64,000 nt of DNA from Duganella sp. CF402 (GCF_900109645.1 NZ_FOBG01000005.1:56048-120047), one strand, 5' to 3'; numbered from the stretch's first letter, positions 41,960 to 51,062 are shown. Numbers and translations are program-made. Notes: a model not told the origin generated them from the sequence alone.

Positions 41960-43363
41960 CTAGCCCTTGAGCGTTTGTTCCAGCACGTGCAGCTCGTGGT
42001 TGCATTCCGGATTTTTGGTTCTGTCCAGGGCAATCTTGCGCACCGCGTGCAGCACCGTGGTGTGGTCGCGGCCGCCGAACAGCTCGCCGATTTCCGGCAG
42101 CGATTTCTGCGTCAGCTCCTTGGCCAGGTACATGGCGATCTGGCGCGGGCGGGCGATGTTGGCCGGCCGGCGCTTCGAGTACATGTCCGCGACTTTGATG
42201 TTGAAGAAGTCGGCCACGGTCTTCTGGATGTTTTCCACGCTGATCTGGCGGTTCTGCACCGACAGCAAATCCTTCAGCGCTTCTTTCACGATGTCGATCG
42301 TGATGTCTTTGCCGTGGAAACGCGAGTACGCCAGAATCTTGCGCAGCGCGCCTTCCAGCTCGCGCACGTTGGAGCGCAGGTGCTTGGCCACGAAGAAGGC
42401 GACGTCGTCGGAGAAGGTCACGCCTTCTTGTTTCGCTTTCTTGAGCAGAATCGCCACGCGCATCTCCAGCTCCGGCGGCTCGATTGCCACCGTCAGGCCG
42501 GAGTCGAAGCGCGAGATCAGGCGGTCATCCATGCCGGTGATCTCTTTCGGATAGGTATCCGAAGTGATGATGATCTGCTTCTTGGCCGCGATCAGCGCTT
42601 CAAACGCGTAGAAGAATTCTTCCTGCGTGCGGCTTTTGCCGCCGAAGAATTGAATATCGTCGATCAGCAGCATGTCCAGCGAGTGGTAGTAATGCTTGAA
42701 GTCGTCGAAGCCCTTGCGCTGGTAGGCGGTCACCACGTCGCGCACGTACTGCTCGGCGTGGATGTAGCGGATGCGGGCGCCTGGCTGGTCGGCCATCACC
42801 TGGTTGCCGATCGCGTGGATCAAGTGGGTCTTACCCAGGCCGACGCCGCCGTAGAAGAACAGCGGGTTGTACGACACGCCCGGATTGTTGGCCACTTGAA
42901 TCGCAGCGGCGCGCGCCAGCTGGTTGGCCTTACCGGTGACGAAGCTGTCGAAGGTCAGGTCGGTGTTGATCTTGCTTTGCTCGCGGCGCGGCGGGGCCGA
43001 GGCCGGCAGTTCCGGCACCGAAGGCGCCGGGTCGGCCATTGCCATCCGGGCATTATTGCTCGGGGCGCCGCCATTGTGGTCCGGCACCGGCGCGGTGGTC
43101 GTGGCTTTCTTCGGCGCGGACAGGCGCGGGTCGAGGATGAACTGCACCTCGGTCGGCTGCTCCCAGTACTGGCAGGCCAGCGCGGTGATGCGGCTGGCGA
43201 ACTGGGTCTTCACCCAGTCCAGCTTGAAGCGGTTGGGCGCGGCCACGCGCAACTTACCCGCCTCGTAATCGATGGGGATAAGCGGCTTGATCCAGGCGCT
43301 GAATTGTTGCGGCGTCAGCTCCAGCTCCAGCTGGGCGGAGCAGGTCTGCCAGAAATTTTCCAT
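41960..43363 (-). CDS. dnaA: Chromosomal replication initiator DnaA
   Basis: 467 residues from ATG 43363 (MENFWQTCSAQLELELTPQQF), the family N-terminus; the frame is open upstream to 43420. AAA+ domain: Walker A GGVGLGKTHLIHAIG, Walker B MLLIDDIQFFGGK. The C-terminal domain IV carries the DnaA signature GGRDHTTVLHAVRKI. An extended proline/alanine-rich linker (about residues 95-145) is typical for Betaproteobacteria. DnaA-ATP melts oriC to start replication. It is transcribed away from rpmH, leaving the origin candidate between them. Confidence 0.98.
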   Translation of the reverse strand: MENFWQTCSAQLELELTPQQFSAWIKPLIPIDYEAGKLRVAAPNRFKLDWVKTQFASRITALACQYWEQPTEVQFILDPRLSAPKKATTTAPVPDHNGGAPSNNARMAMADPAPSVPELPASAPPRREQSKINTDLTFDSFVTGKANQLARAAAIQVANNPGVSYNPLFFYGGVGLGKTHLIHAIGNQVMADQPGARIRYIHAEQYVRDVVTAYQRKGFDDFKHYYHSLDMLLIDDIQFFGGKSRTQEEFFYAFEALIAAKKQIIITSDTYPKEITGMDDRLISRFDSGLTVAIEPPELEMRVAILLKKAKQEGVTFSDDVAFFVAKHLRSNVRELEGALRKILAYSRFHGKDITIDIVKEALKDLLSVQNRQISVENIQKTVADFFNIKVADMYSKRRPANIARPRQIAMYLAKELTQKSLPEIGELFGGRDHTTVLHAVRKIALDRTKNPECNHELHVLEQTLKG

Positions 43364-43751
43364 GAAACGTATCTTTGTTCTTGCTTGTATAAGGGTGTGG
43401 GCAACTTTGAAGTTTTTCACACGTAACGCGCTATTCTACTCTCGCTCGCTACAGTTATCCACAGGCGAAACAGGATTTTTTCGCGCCGGGGGCCTGGCCG
43501 GCACGGCAATCCGGGCCAGCCAGTTGTTGACAAGCGGGGCCGAAATGCTGATAATTCAGGGTTCCCCGCCCGTATTCCTTGTTTCTTCACATGGATATCA
43601 ATATGGAGTAGCGAGGATTTAGCGGGCGATGAGATGGACCCAGCTTGTGCCGGATAGCGTTGGCATGGGTGCGCGAAGTGTCATTGGCACCAAAAACTGA
43701 CGGGCCGTCTGACCCGATTTTGCATTTTTTTCTGCTTTAAGCGAGACCAAC
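43364..43751. other. oriC: Origin of replication candidate (dnaA-rpmH intergenic region)
   Basis: One perfect DnaA box TTATCCACA lies at 43455-43463. Looser matches are TTTTTCACA near 43414, TTCTTCACA near 43582, and TGTGGGCAA near 43396 on the other strand. An AT-rich stretch lies near 43715-43740. Genes diverge from this point: dnaA-dnaN-gyrB leftward and rpmH-mnmE rightward. Position is typical for oriC, but the number of good boxes is low for a working origin, so part of it may lie elsewhere. Confidence 0.5.
43527..43555 (+). promoter_or_regulatory. Promoter of the rpmH-rnpA-yidD-yidC operon
   Basis: TTGACA at 43527-43532 and GATAAT at 43550-43555 with a 17-base spacer. It leaves a ~195-base leader before rpmH. 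Confidence 0.65.
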
Positions 43752-43886
43752 ATGAAACGTACTTACCAACCTTCCGTTGTACGCCGTAAGCGTACCCACG
43801 GCTTCCGCGCACGTATGGCTACCCGTGGTGGCCGCCAAGTGCTGAACGCACGCCGCGCCAAAGGCCGCAAGCGTCTGGCTGTATAA
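43752..43886 (+). CDS. rpmH: Ribosomal protein bL34
   Basis: 44 residues, MKRTYQPSVVRRKRTHGFRA at the start and KGRKRLAV at the end, the invariant bL34 sequence. It is a component of the 50S subunit. It opens the conserved rpmH-rnpA-yidD-yidC operon facing away from dnaA. A full-length gene that is simply short. Confidence 0.97.
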   Translation: MKRTYQPSVVRRKRTHGFRARMATRGGRQVLNARRAKGRKRLAV

Positions 43887-43910
43887 GCTAGTCACTTGTT
43901 AGCTGATCGC

Positions 43911-44360
43911 GTGGACAGCTGCATCAACAGCGGCTCGACAGGCGAAGGTTCACACGACTTCGCGCGCGCTCGGCGTATCGTTAAAACGGATGAATTTTCA
44001 TCCGTTTTTCGTTTGCGCCCTAGCCAAAAAAGCGCGCACTTCGTGCTGTACACCCGTCTGAATCAACTGCCGCATGCGCGGCTGGGCGTCGTGGTGGCCA
44101 AGCGCTTTGCGCCGCGTGCCGTCACCCGCAACACGATCAAGCGCGTCACCCGCGAACTGTTCCGCCAGACTGGCCTGCCGCCCATCGATTGCCTGGTGCG
44201 CCTGGCCAAGCCGGTCAACAGCAAGGCTGGACCTGCCACCACTGCAAAGCTGAAAGCAGCCTTGCGGGTGGAATTGGCACGTCTGTTCGCCGCGCAAGTC
44301 AAATTGTCGGCCAAGCCGGCCTTGCCTTCATCGTCGCCGCCTCCAGATAGGTCGCCATGA
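43911..44360 (+). CDS. rnpA: Ribonuclease P protein component
   Basis: 149 residues from GTG 43911; the frame extends to a TTG at 43896 and the exact start is unsure. RnpA signature: FVLYTRLNQLPHARLGVVVAKR followed by AVTRNTIKRVTREL, the RNR-like RNA-binding motif. It binds RNase P RNA and assists 5' maturation of tRNAs. The C-terminal 25 residues are a Ser/Pro/Lys tail. The stop overlaps yidD by four bases (ATGA). Confidence 0.93.
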   Translation: MDSCINSGSTGEGSHDFARARRIVKTDEFSSVFRLRPSQKSAHFVLYTRLNQLPHARLGVVVAKRFAPRAVTRNTIKRVTRELFRQTGLPPIDCLVRLAKPVNSKAGPATTAKLKAALRVELARLFAAQVKLSAKPALPSSSPPPDRSP

Positions 44361-44614
44361 AAACCGTGCTCCGCTTCCTGCTGCGCTTTTATCAACTGGC
44401 CATCAGCCCGATGATGACGCCGAGCTGCCGTTTTCATCCGAGCTGCTCGAACTATGCGCTGGAAGCGCTGCAAGTGCACGGCGCCGCCAAGGGCAGCCTG
44501 CTGGCGGTCAAGCGCGTGTGTCGCTGCCATCCGTGGAATGCGGGCGGGCATGACCCGGTCCCTCCGGCCAAATCGAATTCTTCTACAACCGCTTGCGGTT
44601 GCAACCACTCCTGA
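44357..44614 (+). CDS. yidD: Membrane protein insertion efficiency factor YidD
   Basis: 85 residues. FYQLAISPMMTPSCRFHPSC followed by SNYALEAL and RVCRCHPWNAGGHDPVP is the full YidD signature with its conserved cysteines. An N-terminal amphipathic helix associates with the inner membrane. It assists YidC, whose gene follows nine bases later. Start overlaps rnpA. Confidence 0.95.
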   Translation: MKTVLRFLLRFYQLAISPMMTPSCRFHPSCSNYALEALQVHGAAKGSLLAVKRVCRCHPWNAGGHDPVPPAKSNSSTTACGCNHS

Positions 44615-44622
44615 TTGAAATA

Positions 44623-46374
44623 ATGGATATCAATAAACGTACCATCTTGTGGATCGTGTTTGCGGTGTCGCTGTTTGTTCTGTGGAACAACTGGCAGATC
44701 TCCAACGGCCATCCATCGATGTTTGCGCCGCCGCCGGCGCAGACGGCCAAGGCGCCTGAGGCGAAGAAATCCGATGTGCCGGCCGCTGCCGGCGCTGCCG
44801 CCGCCGTGCCGGGAGCTGGTGCCGCCGCTGCCGCAGCTGATGTGGCGCCGTTCAAGGCCGAGCGCATCACCATCACCACCGATGTGGTGCGTGCCGATAT
44901 CGACACCCAGGGCGGCGTGATCCGTCGTCTGGAACTGCTGAAGTACAAAGAAAACGGCCACCCAGGCTGGTTCGGCGGCTGCTTCGGCCTGTTCGACTGG
45001 TGCAAGCCGGGCGACAACAGCAAGAACGTGGTGCTGTTCGACGTCGATGCCGGCACCGGCAAGACCTATCTGGGCCGCACCGGCCTGATCGGCGCTGGCC
45101 TGCCTAATCACACCACCGGCTTCGTGGCCAAGCCTGGCCCGCGCATGCTGAACGACGCCAACCAGGTGCAACTGGTGCTGGAATCGGAAGCGGGCGGCGT
45201 CAAGCTGACCAAGACCTTCACCTTCAAGCGCGGCGACTACGTGGTCGATGTGCGTCACGACGTGACCAACACCGGCACCGCGCCAGTGTCGCCGACCCTG
45301 TACCTGCAACTGGCGCACGACGGCAACAAGCCGGCCGGCGACTCGTTCTTCAACAGCAGCTACACCGGTCCTACGCTGTACACCGAAGAGAAGCACTACG
45401 AAAAGCTGCAGTTTGAAAAGCTGGAAAAAGCCGCACAGGAAGCCGCCAAGACCGGCAAGCCGATGCTGCAAGACCACGCCACCAAGGCTGATAACGGCTG
45501 GATCGCGATTTCGCAGCACTTCTTCGTCTCCGCCTTCGTGCCGCAGCCTAAGCTGATGCATGAAATCGAGACCACCAAGATCGATACCAACCTGTACGGC
45601 ATCAGCGTCAAGCAGCCGCTGGGCACCATCGCGCCGGGCGCGACCGTGACCAACGACGCCAAGCTGTTCTCGGGTCCGCAGGAAACCTCGCTGCTGGAGC
45701 CAGTGTCGCACGGCCTGGAACTGGTGCGCGACTACGGCTGGCTGGCCATGATCGCCAAGCCGATGTTCTGGGTGATCGAACACATCCACGGCGTGCTGGG
45801 CAACTGGGGCTGGACGATTATCGCCTTCACCATCCTGATCAAGCTGCTGTTCTTCCCGCTGTCGGCCGCTGGCTACCGCAGCATGGCCAAGGTCAAGCTG
45901 GTGACGCCGAAGATGCAAGCCATCCGCGAGCGCTACAAAGGCGACCCGGCCAAGATGAACCAGGCCACGATGGAACTGTACAAGGCCGAGAAGATCAATC
46001 CGCTGGGCGGCTGCCTGCCGATCCTGGTGCAGATGCCGGTGTTCATCGCGCTGTACTACGTGCTGCAGTCGGCGGTGGAAATTCGCGGCGCGCCGTGGAT
46101 CGGCTGGATCACCGACCTGGCGCAGCATGACCCGTATGCGATCCTGCCGGTGCTGTACGCGATCTCGATGTACATCACCACCAAGCTGAATCCGGCGCCG
46201 GCCGATCCGATGCAAGCGAAGATGATGCTGTTCATGCCGCTGGCGTTCTCGGTGATGTTCTTCTTCTTCCCGTCCGGCCTGGTGCTGTACTGGGTCGTGA
46301 ACAACGTGCTGTCGATTGCGCAGCAGTATGTGATTTCGAAAAAATTTGGTGCGGTAGAGCCCGCCAAGGCCTGA
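44623..46374 (+). CDS. yidC: Membrane protein insertase YidC (long form)
   Basis: 583 residues from ATG 44623 (MDINKRTILWIVFAVSLFVL). One N-terminal transmembrane helix, a linker rich in Ala/Pro, the large periplasmic beta-supersandwich domain (about residues 80-350) and the five-helix OxaA core with GLELVRDYGWLAMIAKPMFW, LGGCLPILVQMPVFIALYYV and FMPLAFSVMFFFFPSGLVLY. It inserts inner-membrane proteins alone or with SecYEG. It ends in a strong terminator at 46383, so mnmE has its own promoter. Confidence 0.97.
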   Translation: MDINKRTILWIVFAVSLFVLWNNWQISNGHPSMFAPPPAQTAKAPEAKKSDVPAAAGAAAAVPGAGAAAAAADVAPFKAERITITTDVVRADIDTQGGVIRRLELLKYKENGHPGWFGGCFGLFDWCKPGDNSKNVVLFDVDAGTGKTYLGRTGLIGAGLPNHTTGFVAKPGPRMLNDANQVQLVLESEAGGVKLTKTFTFKRGDYVVDVRHDVTNTGTAPVSPTLYLQLAHDGNKPAGDSFFNSSYTGPTLYTEEKHYEKLQFEKLEKAAQEAAKTGKPMLQDHATKADNGWIAISQHFFVSAFVPQPKLMHEIETTKIDTNLYGISVKQPLGTIAPGATVTNDAKLFSGPQETSLLEPVSHGLELVRDYGWLAMIAKPMFWVIEHIHGVLGNWGWTIIAFTILIKLLFFPLSAAGYRSMAKVKLVTPKMQAIRERYKGDPAKMNQATMELYKAEKINPLGGCLPILVQMPVFIALYYVLQSAVEIRGAPWIGWITDLAQHDPYAILPVLYAISMYITTKLNPAPADPMQAKMMLFMPLAFSVMFFFFPSGLVLYWVVNNVLSIAQQYVISKKFGAVEPAKA

Positions 46375-46382
46375 CGCCTGAC

Positions 46383-46411
46383 AAAGCCCGCGTTGATCGC
46401 GGGCTTTTTTT
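46383..46411 (+). terminator. Intrinsic terminator after yidC
   Basis: Stem AAAGCCCGCG/CGCGGGCTTT with loop TTGAT, followed by a run of seven T overlapping the stem end. It ends the rpmH operon. Confidence 0.9.
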
Positions 46412-46430
46412 ATTGAATACAATTGATGTT

Positions 46431-47810
46431 ATGAATATCGACTCTTCCCCTATCGCCGCCATCGCCACCGCACCGGGACGCGGCGGCATCGGCGTGGTGC
46501 GCGCCTCCGGCAAAAACCTGAAGCCGCTGATTGCAACGCTGTTCGGCGACATCGCGCTGCAGCCGCGCCACGCCACCTACATCCCGTTCAAGCAGGCCGA
46601 TGGCAGCGTGATCGACCAAGGCATTGCCATCTGGTTCAAGGGACCGCATTCGTACACCGGGGAAGATGTGCTGGAACTGCAAGGCCACGGCGGCCCCATC
46701 GTGCTGCAAATGCTGCTGGCGCGGGTGCTGGAAGCCGGTGCCGAGAGCGGCTTGCGGCTGGCCGAGCCGGGCGAATTCACGCGCCGCGCCTACCTCAATG
46801 ACAAGCTCGACCTGGCGCAAGCCGAGGCCGTGGCCGACCTGATCGATGCATCGACCGAAGCGGCGGCCAAGTCGGCCTCGCAATCGCTGTCGGGCGCGTT
46901 CTCGAATACCGTGAACAAGCTGGTGGGCAGTGTCACCAACCTGCGCATGCTGGTGGAAGCCACGCTGGACTTCCCGGAAGAAGAAATCGACTTCCTGGAA
47001 AAATCCGACGCGCGCGGCCAACTGAAAGGCATCGTCGACGCACTGGAGCAAGTGTTCAAGCAGGCGGCGCAGGGCGCCTTGCTGCGCGAAGGCCTGAACG
47101 TGGTGCTGGTAGGCCAGCCGAACGTCGGCAAATCCTCGCTGCTGAATGCGCTGGCGGGGAATGACGTGGCGATCGTCACGCCGATCGCCGGCACCACGCG
47201 CGACAAAGTGACCGAGACCATCCAGATCGAAGGCATCCCGCTCAACATCATCGACACCGCCGGCATCCGCGCGCCGGAAGAGGCGAGCGACGTGGTCGAG
47301 CGCATCGGCATCGAGCGCACCTGGACCGAAGTGGGCAAGGCCGACGTCATCCTGCACCTGCTGGATGCCGACCACGGCCCGTCGCGTTCGGATGAAAACA
47401 TCATGGAAGCCTTCCCGCAAGGCGTGCCGGTGCTGCGCATCTGGAACAAGATCGACCTGTCGGGCCACAAGCCGGCGGTGGACCAGATGGACGAGGCGAC
47501 CCACATCTACCTGTCGGCGCACGAGCACATCGGGATTGACCTGCTGCGCCAGGAACTGCTGCGCATCGCCGGCTGGCAGCAGACTGGCGAATCGCTGTAC
47601 CTGGCGCGCGAGCGCCACCTGATCGCACTGAAAAACGCCGGCGCCCATCTGGCGCGGGCTGGCGAACACGCGGCGCAGAACGACCAGTCGCTGGACCTGT
47701 TCGCGGAAGAACTGCGGCTGGCGCAAGTTCAACTGTCGAGCATCACCGGCGCCTTCTCCTCCGACGACCTGCTAGGCGTCATCTTCAGCCGCTTCTGCAT
47801 CGGCAAATAA
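46431..47810 (+). CDS. mnmE: tRNA modification GTPase MnmE
   Basis: 459 residues from ATG 46431 (MNIDSSPIAAIATAPGRGGI); a TTG at 46413 in frame is unlikely. N-terminal folate-binding domain, helical domain and embedded G domain: G1 GQPNVGKSSLLNAL, G2 GTTRDKV, G3 DTAGIR, G4 NKIDLSG. It ends FCIGK, the catalytic Cys motif. With MnmG it forms (c)mnm5U34 in tRNAs. The stop codon abuts the MITE-like repeat. Confidence 0.97.
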   Translation: MNIDSSPIAAIATAPGRGGIGVVRASGKNLKPLIATLFGDIALQPRHATYIPFKQADGSVIDQGIAIWFKGPHSYTGEDVLELQGHGGPIVLQMLLARVLEAGAESGLRLAEPGEFTRRAYLNDKLDLAQAEAVADLIDASTEAAAKSASQSLSGAFSNTVNKLVGSVTNLRMLVEATLDFPEEEIDFLEKSDARGQLKGIVDALEQVFKQAAQGALLREGLNVVLVGQPNVGKSSLLNALAGNDVAIVTPIAGTTRDKVTETIQIEGIPLNIIDTAGIRAPEEASDVVERIGIERTWTEVGKADVILHLLDADHGPSRSDENIMEAFPQGVPVLRIWNKIDLSGHKPAVDQMDEATHIYLSAHEHIGIDLLRQELLRIAGWQQTGESLYLARERHLIALKNAGAHLARAGEHAAQNDQSLDLFAEELRLAQVQLSSITGAFSSDDLLGVIFSRFCIGK

Positions 47811-47998
47811 ATTCAGGGTCAGCTCTGTCATTTGGACACGCGCGCCACAAGCTTGAGGTACCTCAAGACGCGCCGCGTCCGATCGTGGAGCGCCCTGATC
47901 ACTGTCGATGGTAATTCGTTCTGAAATTGACGCATCCCGTATTGAGATGCATCAAAGGTGTTGCGCGCGTGTCCAAATGACAGAGCTGACCCTGAATT
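47810..47998. mobile_element. 189-bp MITE-like element with perfect 36-bp inverted repeats
   Basis: Arms at 47810-47845 and 47963-47998 are exact inverted copies (AATTCAGGGTCAGCTCTGTC onward, 36 bases). They enclose 117 bases with no ORF and no internal similarity to a transposase. The element fills the whole space between the convergent genes mnmE and the SMP-30-like gene, and its outermost bases contribute to both stop codons. No target duplication is evident. It is either a non-autonomous transposon or a large bidirectional hairpin; the perfection of the arms argues for recent origin or selection. Confidence 0.75.
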
Positions 47999-48932
47999 AG
48001 TAGGGCGAGCCGGTGACGTCGAGTTTGAGTTGCCAGACGGCGCCGGCGCCGGTGATGTAGAGGGTCTTGCCGTCGGCGCCGCCGAATGCGGCGTTTGTTA
48101 CGTTGGCGTCGACTTTGATCGTGGCGATTTGCTTGCCGGCCGGCGTGAATACGCGCAGGCGCTTGTCGGTGTGCTCGGTGACGTAGATGTTGCCGTGGCA
48201 GTCGACCGCCATGCCGTCCGGGATGCCCAGTTTGTCCACCAGCGTCTTGCCCTGCTGCGGCACGCCGTTCACGATGGCATACGCACGCAGTACGCCGTGC
48301 TCGCCCACCATGCCGTTCACGTACAGCACGTCACCCTTCGGCGACAGCGATACGCCATTCGGATTCTTCAGCGTATCGTCCACCACCGTCACTTTGCCAT
48401 CGGTCGCCACGCGGTACACGCGGGTCTTTTCCTGCCCGCCCGGCGCGGCGTCGCGCTGGAAGTCGGGATCGCTGAAGTACAAGGTACCATCCGCAGCCAG
48501 TGCCAGGTCATTCGGCGAGTTGAAGACGTTGCCGTTGAACTGGCTCACCACGTCGCTGCGCTTGCCGTCCAGCGTGTAGCGCGATACCGATTTCCACTTG
48601 TGCGTGCCGGCGATCAGGTTGCCCTTGCCATCAGTCGCCAGGCCGTTGCTGCCGCTGTCGTCGATCACGGTGCTGACTTTGCCGCTGGCGTCCAGCTTGA
48701 GAATGCGCGACGGGAAGCCCGGCCCAAACGTGAAGTCGGAGAAGTACAGCGCATCCTTGATCCACACCGGCCCCTCGTACAAGCCCGGCTCGCTGCGGGT
48801 GCTGTTGGCGGCGGCGATGCGGGTGGCGCTCAGTTCGCCGGACGGGGCTTTGCCCGTGCACACACCGGTCGCGGCGTGGGCCAGCGGCGCGGCCAGCATG
48901 GCTGCCAGAATCAAGGTACTGCGTAACTTCAT
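47997..48932 (-). CDS. SMP-30/gluconolactonase-like exported beta-propeller protein
   Basis: 311 residues from ATG 48932 with AGGAGAA upstream. A Sec signal peptide MKLRSTLILAAMLAAPLAHA is followed by a six-bladed propeller: YEGPVWIKDALYFSDF, SRILKLDASGKV, FNSPNDLALAADGTLYFSD, KNPNGVSLSPKGDVLYV, IPDGMAVDCHGNIYVTE. The E, N and D of the metal site of SMP-30 lactonases appear at YEGP, SPND and PDGM. It may hydrolyse a sugar lactone in the periplasm. The start overlaps the end of the diguanylate cyclase gene by ATGA. The long ORF continuing to 49799 is a shadow. Confidence 0.88.
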   Translation of the reverse strand: MKLRSTLILAAMLAAPLAHAATGVCTGKAPSGELSATRIAAANSTRSEPGLYEGPVWIKDALYFSDFTFGPGFPSRILKLDASGKVSTVIDDSGSNGLATDGKGNLIAGTHKWKSVSRYTLDGKRSDVVSQFNGNVFNSPNDLALAADGTLYFSDPDFQRDAAPGGQEKTRVYRVATDGKVTVVDDTLKNPNGVSLSPKGDVLYVNGMVGEHGVLRAYAIVNGVPQQGKTLVDKLGIPDGMAVDCHGNIYVTEHTDKRLRVFTPAGKQIATIKVDANVTNAAFGGADGKTLYITGAGAVWQLKLDVTGSPY

Positions 48933-49900
48933 GCTGCATTCTCCTGTTGGTGACGATAAACGATGACGCAGTCGCGCCCGGCTTTCTTGGCGGCGTACAG
49001 GCAGCTGTCGGCGGCGGCCAGCATGGCGGCGCCTTCGTTCAGCCGGTCTTTGTCGAAGGTGGCCACGCCGATGCTCATGGTGACGTGCGGCCGCGTCGCC
49101 GCCGGTGCGTGGCTGATGTTGAGCGAGGCGATTTTGGCGCGGATGGTTTCGGCCAGCTGCGCCGCCTGCTCGCCGCTGGTGTCCGGCAGCACGGCCGCGA
49201 ATTCCTCGCCGCCATAGCGCGCCGCCAGGTCGGCCGGACGCTGCAGCATGGAGGCGAAGGCTTCCGCCACCAGGGTCAGGCAGGCGTCGCCTTGCTGGTG
49301 GCCGAAGTGGTCGTTGTAGGCTTTGAAGGAATCGATGTCCATCAGCAGCAGCGACAGCTGGCCGTCGTTGCGCTGGGCGCGCCGCAGTTCGCGGTCGAGC
49401 GCGACGTCGAAGTGGCGGCGGTTGGCGATGCCGGTCAGGCCGTCCACATACGATTGCGCGCGCAGCGCTTCGGCCTGGCTGCGCAGCTGGCGCTCGCGGC
49501 CGACGATGGTGCTGATGTCGCTCACTTCGATCAGGCAGAAGCGTTCCTTGCCTTCGTTGAACGGCGTCACCGACACCGCCTGCTCGACGCGCTCGCCGCC
49601 CCAGCTGCCGGCCGGGTACAGCGGGAACGGCGACGGGTTCAGCGACGGCGACAGGGTCTGCGGCAGGTTGCTCTGCAGCGCGCTCAGCACCGCCTGTTCC
49701 AGCCGCTGGCCGCGCAGTTCGCCGTACAGGTCGAACAAGTCCTGCCCCAGCACCCGGTGTGCCGACTTGCCGGAACGGCTGGCCATCCACTGGTTCCACA
49801 TGACGATGTGCATATCGGCATCGATGACGATCATGCCCAGCTGGGCCAGCCCGAGCACGCGCGCGGACAGTTGGTGCGGTACAGAAGCGGATTCAGTCAT
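48929..49900 (-). CDS. Diguanylate cyclase with N-terminal PAS domain
   Basis: 323 residues. The PAS-like part spans about 12-130 (LGMIVIDADMHIVMWNQWMA). The GGDEF domain starts at YVDGLTGIANRRHFD, with active-site loop RYGGEEFAAVLP and MDIDSFKAYND. It makes c-di-GMP from two GTP; no obvious RxxD I-site is seen before GGEEF (ADLAARYGGEEF). The protein is soluble, with no membrane segment. It is coupled by ATGA to the SMP-30-like gene. Confidence 0.93.
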   Translation of the reverse strand: MTESASVPHQLSARVLGLAQLGMIVIDADMHIVMWNQWMASRSGKSAHRVLGQDLFDLYGELRGQRLEQAVLSALQSNLPQTLSPSLNPSPFPLYPAGSWGGERVEQAVSVTPFNEGKERFCLIEVSDISTIVGRERQLRSQAEALRAQSYVDGLTGIANRRHFDVALDRELRRAQRNDGQLSLLLMDIDSFKAYNDHFGHQQGDACLTLVAEAFASMLQRPADLAARYGGEEFAAVLPDTSGEQAAQLAETIRAKIASLNISHAPAATRPHVTMSIGVATFDKDRLNEGAAMLAAADSCLYAAKKAGRDCVIVYRHQQENAA

Positions 49901-50160
49901 GCGTGCTTTCCTGATGGAATTGAAAACGTGTCCAGATTATAAGGGCAGCCACGCGGCTTGCTGCACTATCGTAACTCGCTTTTTCATTGAAAAATATTTC
50001 CCCGACTGTAGCCTCAGCGGGCGTCGCATTTATCCTGCTATTATTGTTTGTCGCAAATGGGTATGCCGTTTCAGGCAACCGTTGAGAAATCTCATGCTTG
50101 CGGCTATTCCGCTGAAGTAATCTTGCAACTGACCTAGCGTGGCCTGGAAAGGAGTGCAGC

Positions 50161-50370
50161 GTGGAACCGATACAAGAGAGTCTTCCCGACGACGGCGCCG
50201 GCATGCCGCCCCCCAGCGCCGCGACGCCGGCGCCGCCAGCGCGGACGCGCCAGATGCTGCCGCCCAAGGGCTCGTGCTGGTACTGTGAAAAACCGCTCGA
50301 TAATGTGCGCCGCTTCTGCGACAAGGAATGCGCCGACGCGTTCGACGAAGAAAAGGAATACACCCGCTAA
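50161..50370 (+). CDS. Small zinc-ribbon protein
   Basis: 69 residues from a GTG at 50161 with GGAAAGGAG just upstream. A Pro-rich N-terminal half precedes CWYCEKPLDNVRRFCDKECA, a CxxC...CxxxC zinc knuckle like DUF2116/DUF2256-type proteins. Divergent from the diguanylate cyclase gene and convergent with the HPt gene, six bases apart. Function unknown. Confidence 0.75.
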   Translation: MEPIQESLPDDGAGMPPPSAATPAPPARTRQMLPPKGSCWYCEKPLDNVRRFCDKECADAFDEEKEYTR

Positions 50371-50376
50371 GGCCGC

Positions 50377-51000
50377 TCAGGCCATCGCCGCCTGCAAGGT
50401 CGCCAGCGCCGCCTCAAAGTCGAACTGGTGCGCCGCTTCCGTCACTTCCTGAAATACTTCCACTCCCAGGCTCGCCGCCAGCACCGTCGCCGATTGCTCC
50501 AGCACGTCGATCGCCGCGCCGTCGCCCTCGTCCAGCAGGCGCGCCAGATGCAGCAACAGCATGCGGGTTTCCGGCACGTGCGCGCGTGCGCCGGGATGGT
50601 CGGCCGGCACCGCCAGCATTTGTTGCGGATCGCCGTCGAGGATGTCGTCAATGGCCGTGATCAGCGCGCGCAGCGCCAGTTCCAGTTGCGCCAGCGGCGC
50701 CGACCAGCCGGGCGCCGGTCCCGCGCACAGCGGTTCCAGCCGGGACGCCAGCAAATACACTTGTTGCGCGCCGATCATGCCGGCCGCGCCCTTGAGGGTG
50801 TGGACGATGCGCTGGCCGTGGCCCGGCTCGCCGTTGTCCAGCGCCGTGCGCGCCTCGCAGCCGCTGTCCGGATAGCGCTGGCGGAAGCGGCGCAGGATTT
50901 GCAGGTAGAGCTCGCGGTCGCCCATCAGCTGCTGCAAGCCGGTCTCCACTTGCAGGACGTGGCCTTCGACAGGTTCTGGCGGGCTGGGCAGGGTCATCAT
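50377..51000 (-). CDS. HPt-domain phosphotransfer protein
   Basis: 207 residues. An N-terminal HPt four-helix bundle carries the phospho-accepting His in IVHTLKGAAGMIGA, with QLMGDRELYLQILRRFRQRY before it. The C-terminal ~100 residues are helical, unassigned and may be a second degenerate bundle. It relays phosphate between a hybrid kinase and a response regulator, none of which is nearby. Confidence 0.82.
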   Translation of the reverse strand: MMTLPSPPEPVEGHVLQVETGLQQLMGDRELYLQILRRFRQRYPDSGCEARTALDNGEPGHGQRIVHTLKGAAGMIGAQQVYLLASRLEPLCAGPAPGWSAPLAQLELALRALITAIDDILDGDPQQMLAVPADHPGARAHVPETRMLLLHLARLLDEGDGAAIDVLEQSATVLAASLGVEVFQEVTEAAHQFDFEAALATLQAAMA

Positions 51001-51062
51001 AGACGCTACGATAGCAGACAGTGTGACAATGAACAGTTAAATTCGTGCAACACCTGCGGCTT

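Noticed and set aside
44452..46422. Long minus-strand ORFs over yidC and mnmE (also 46410-47732)
   Set aside because: Antisense shadows; sense strand encodes unmistakable YidC and MnmE.
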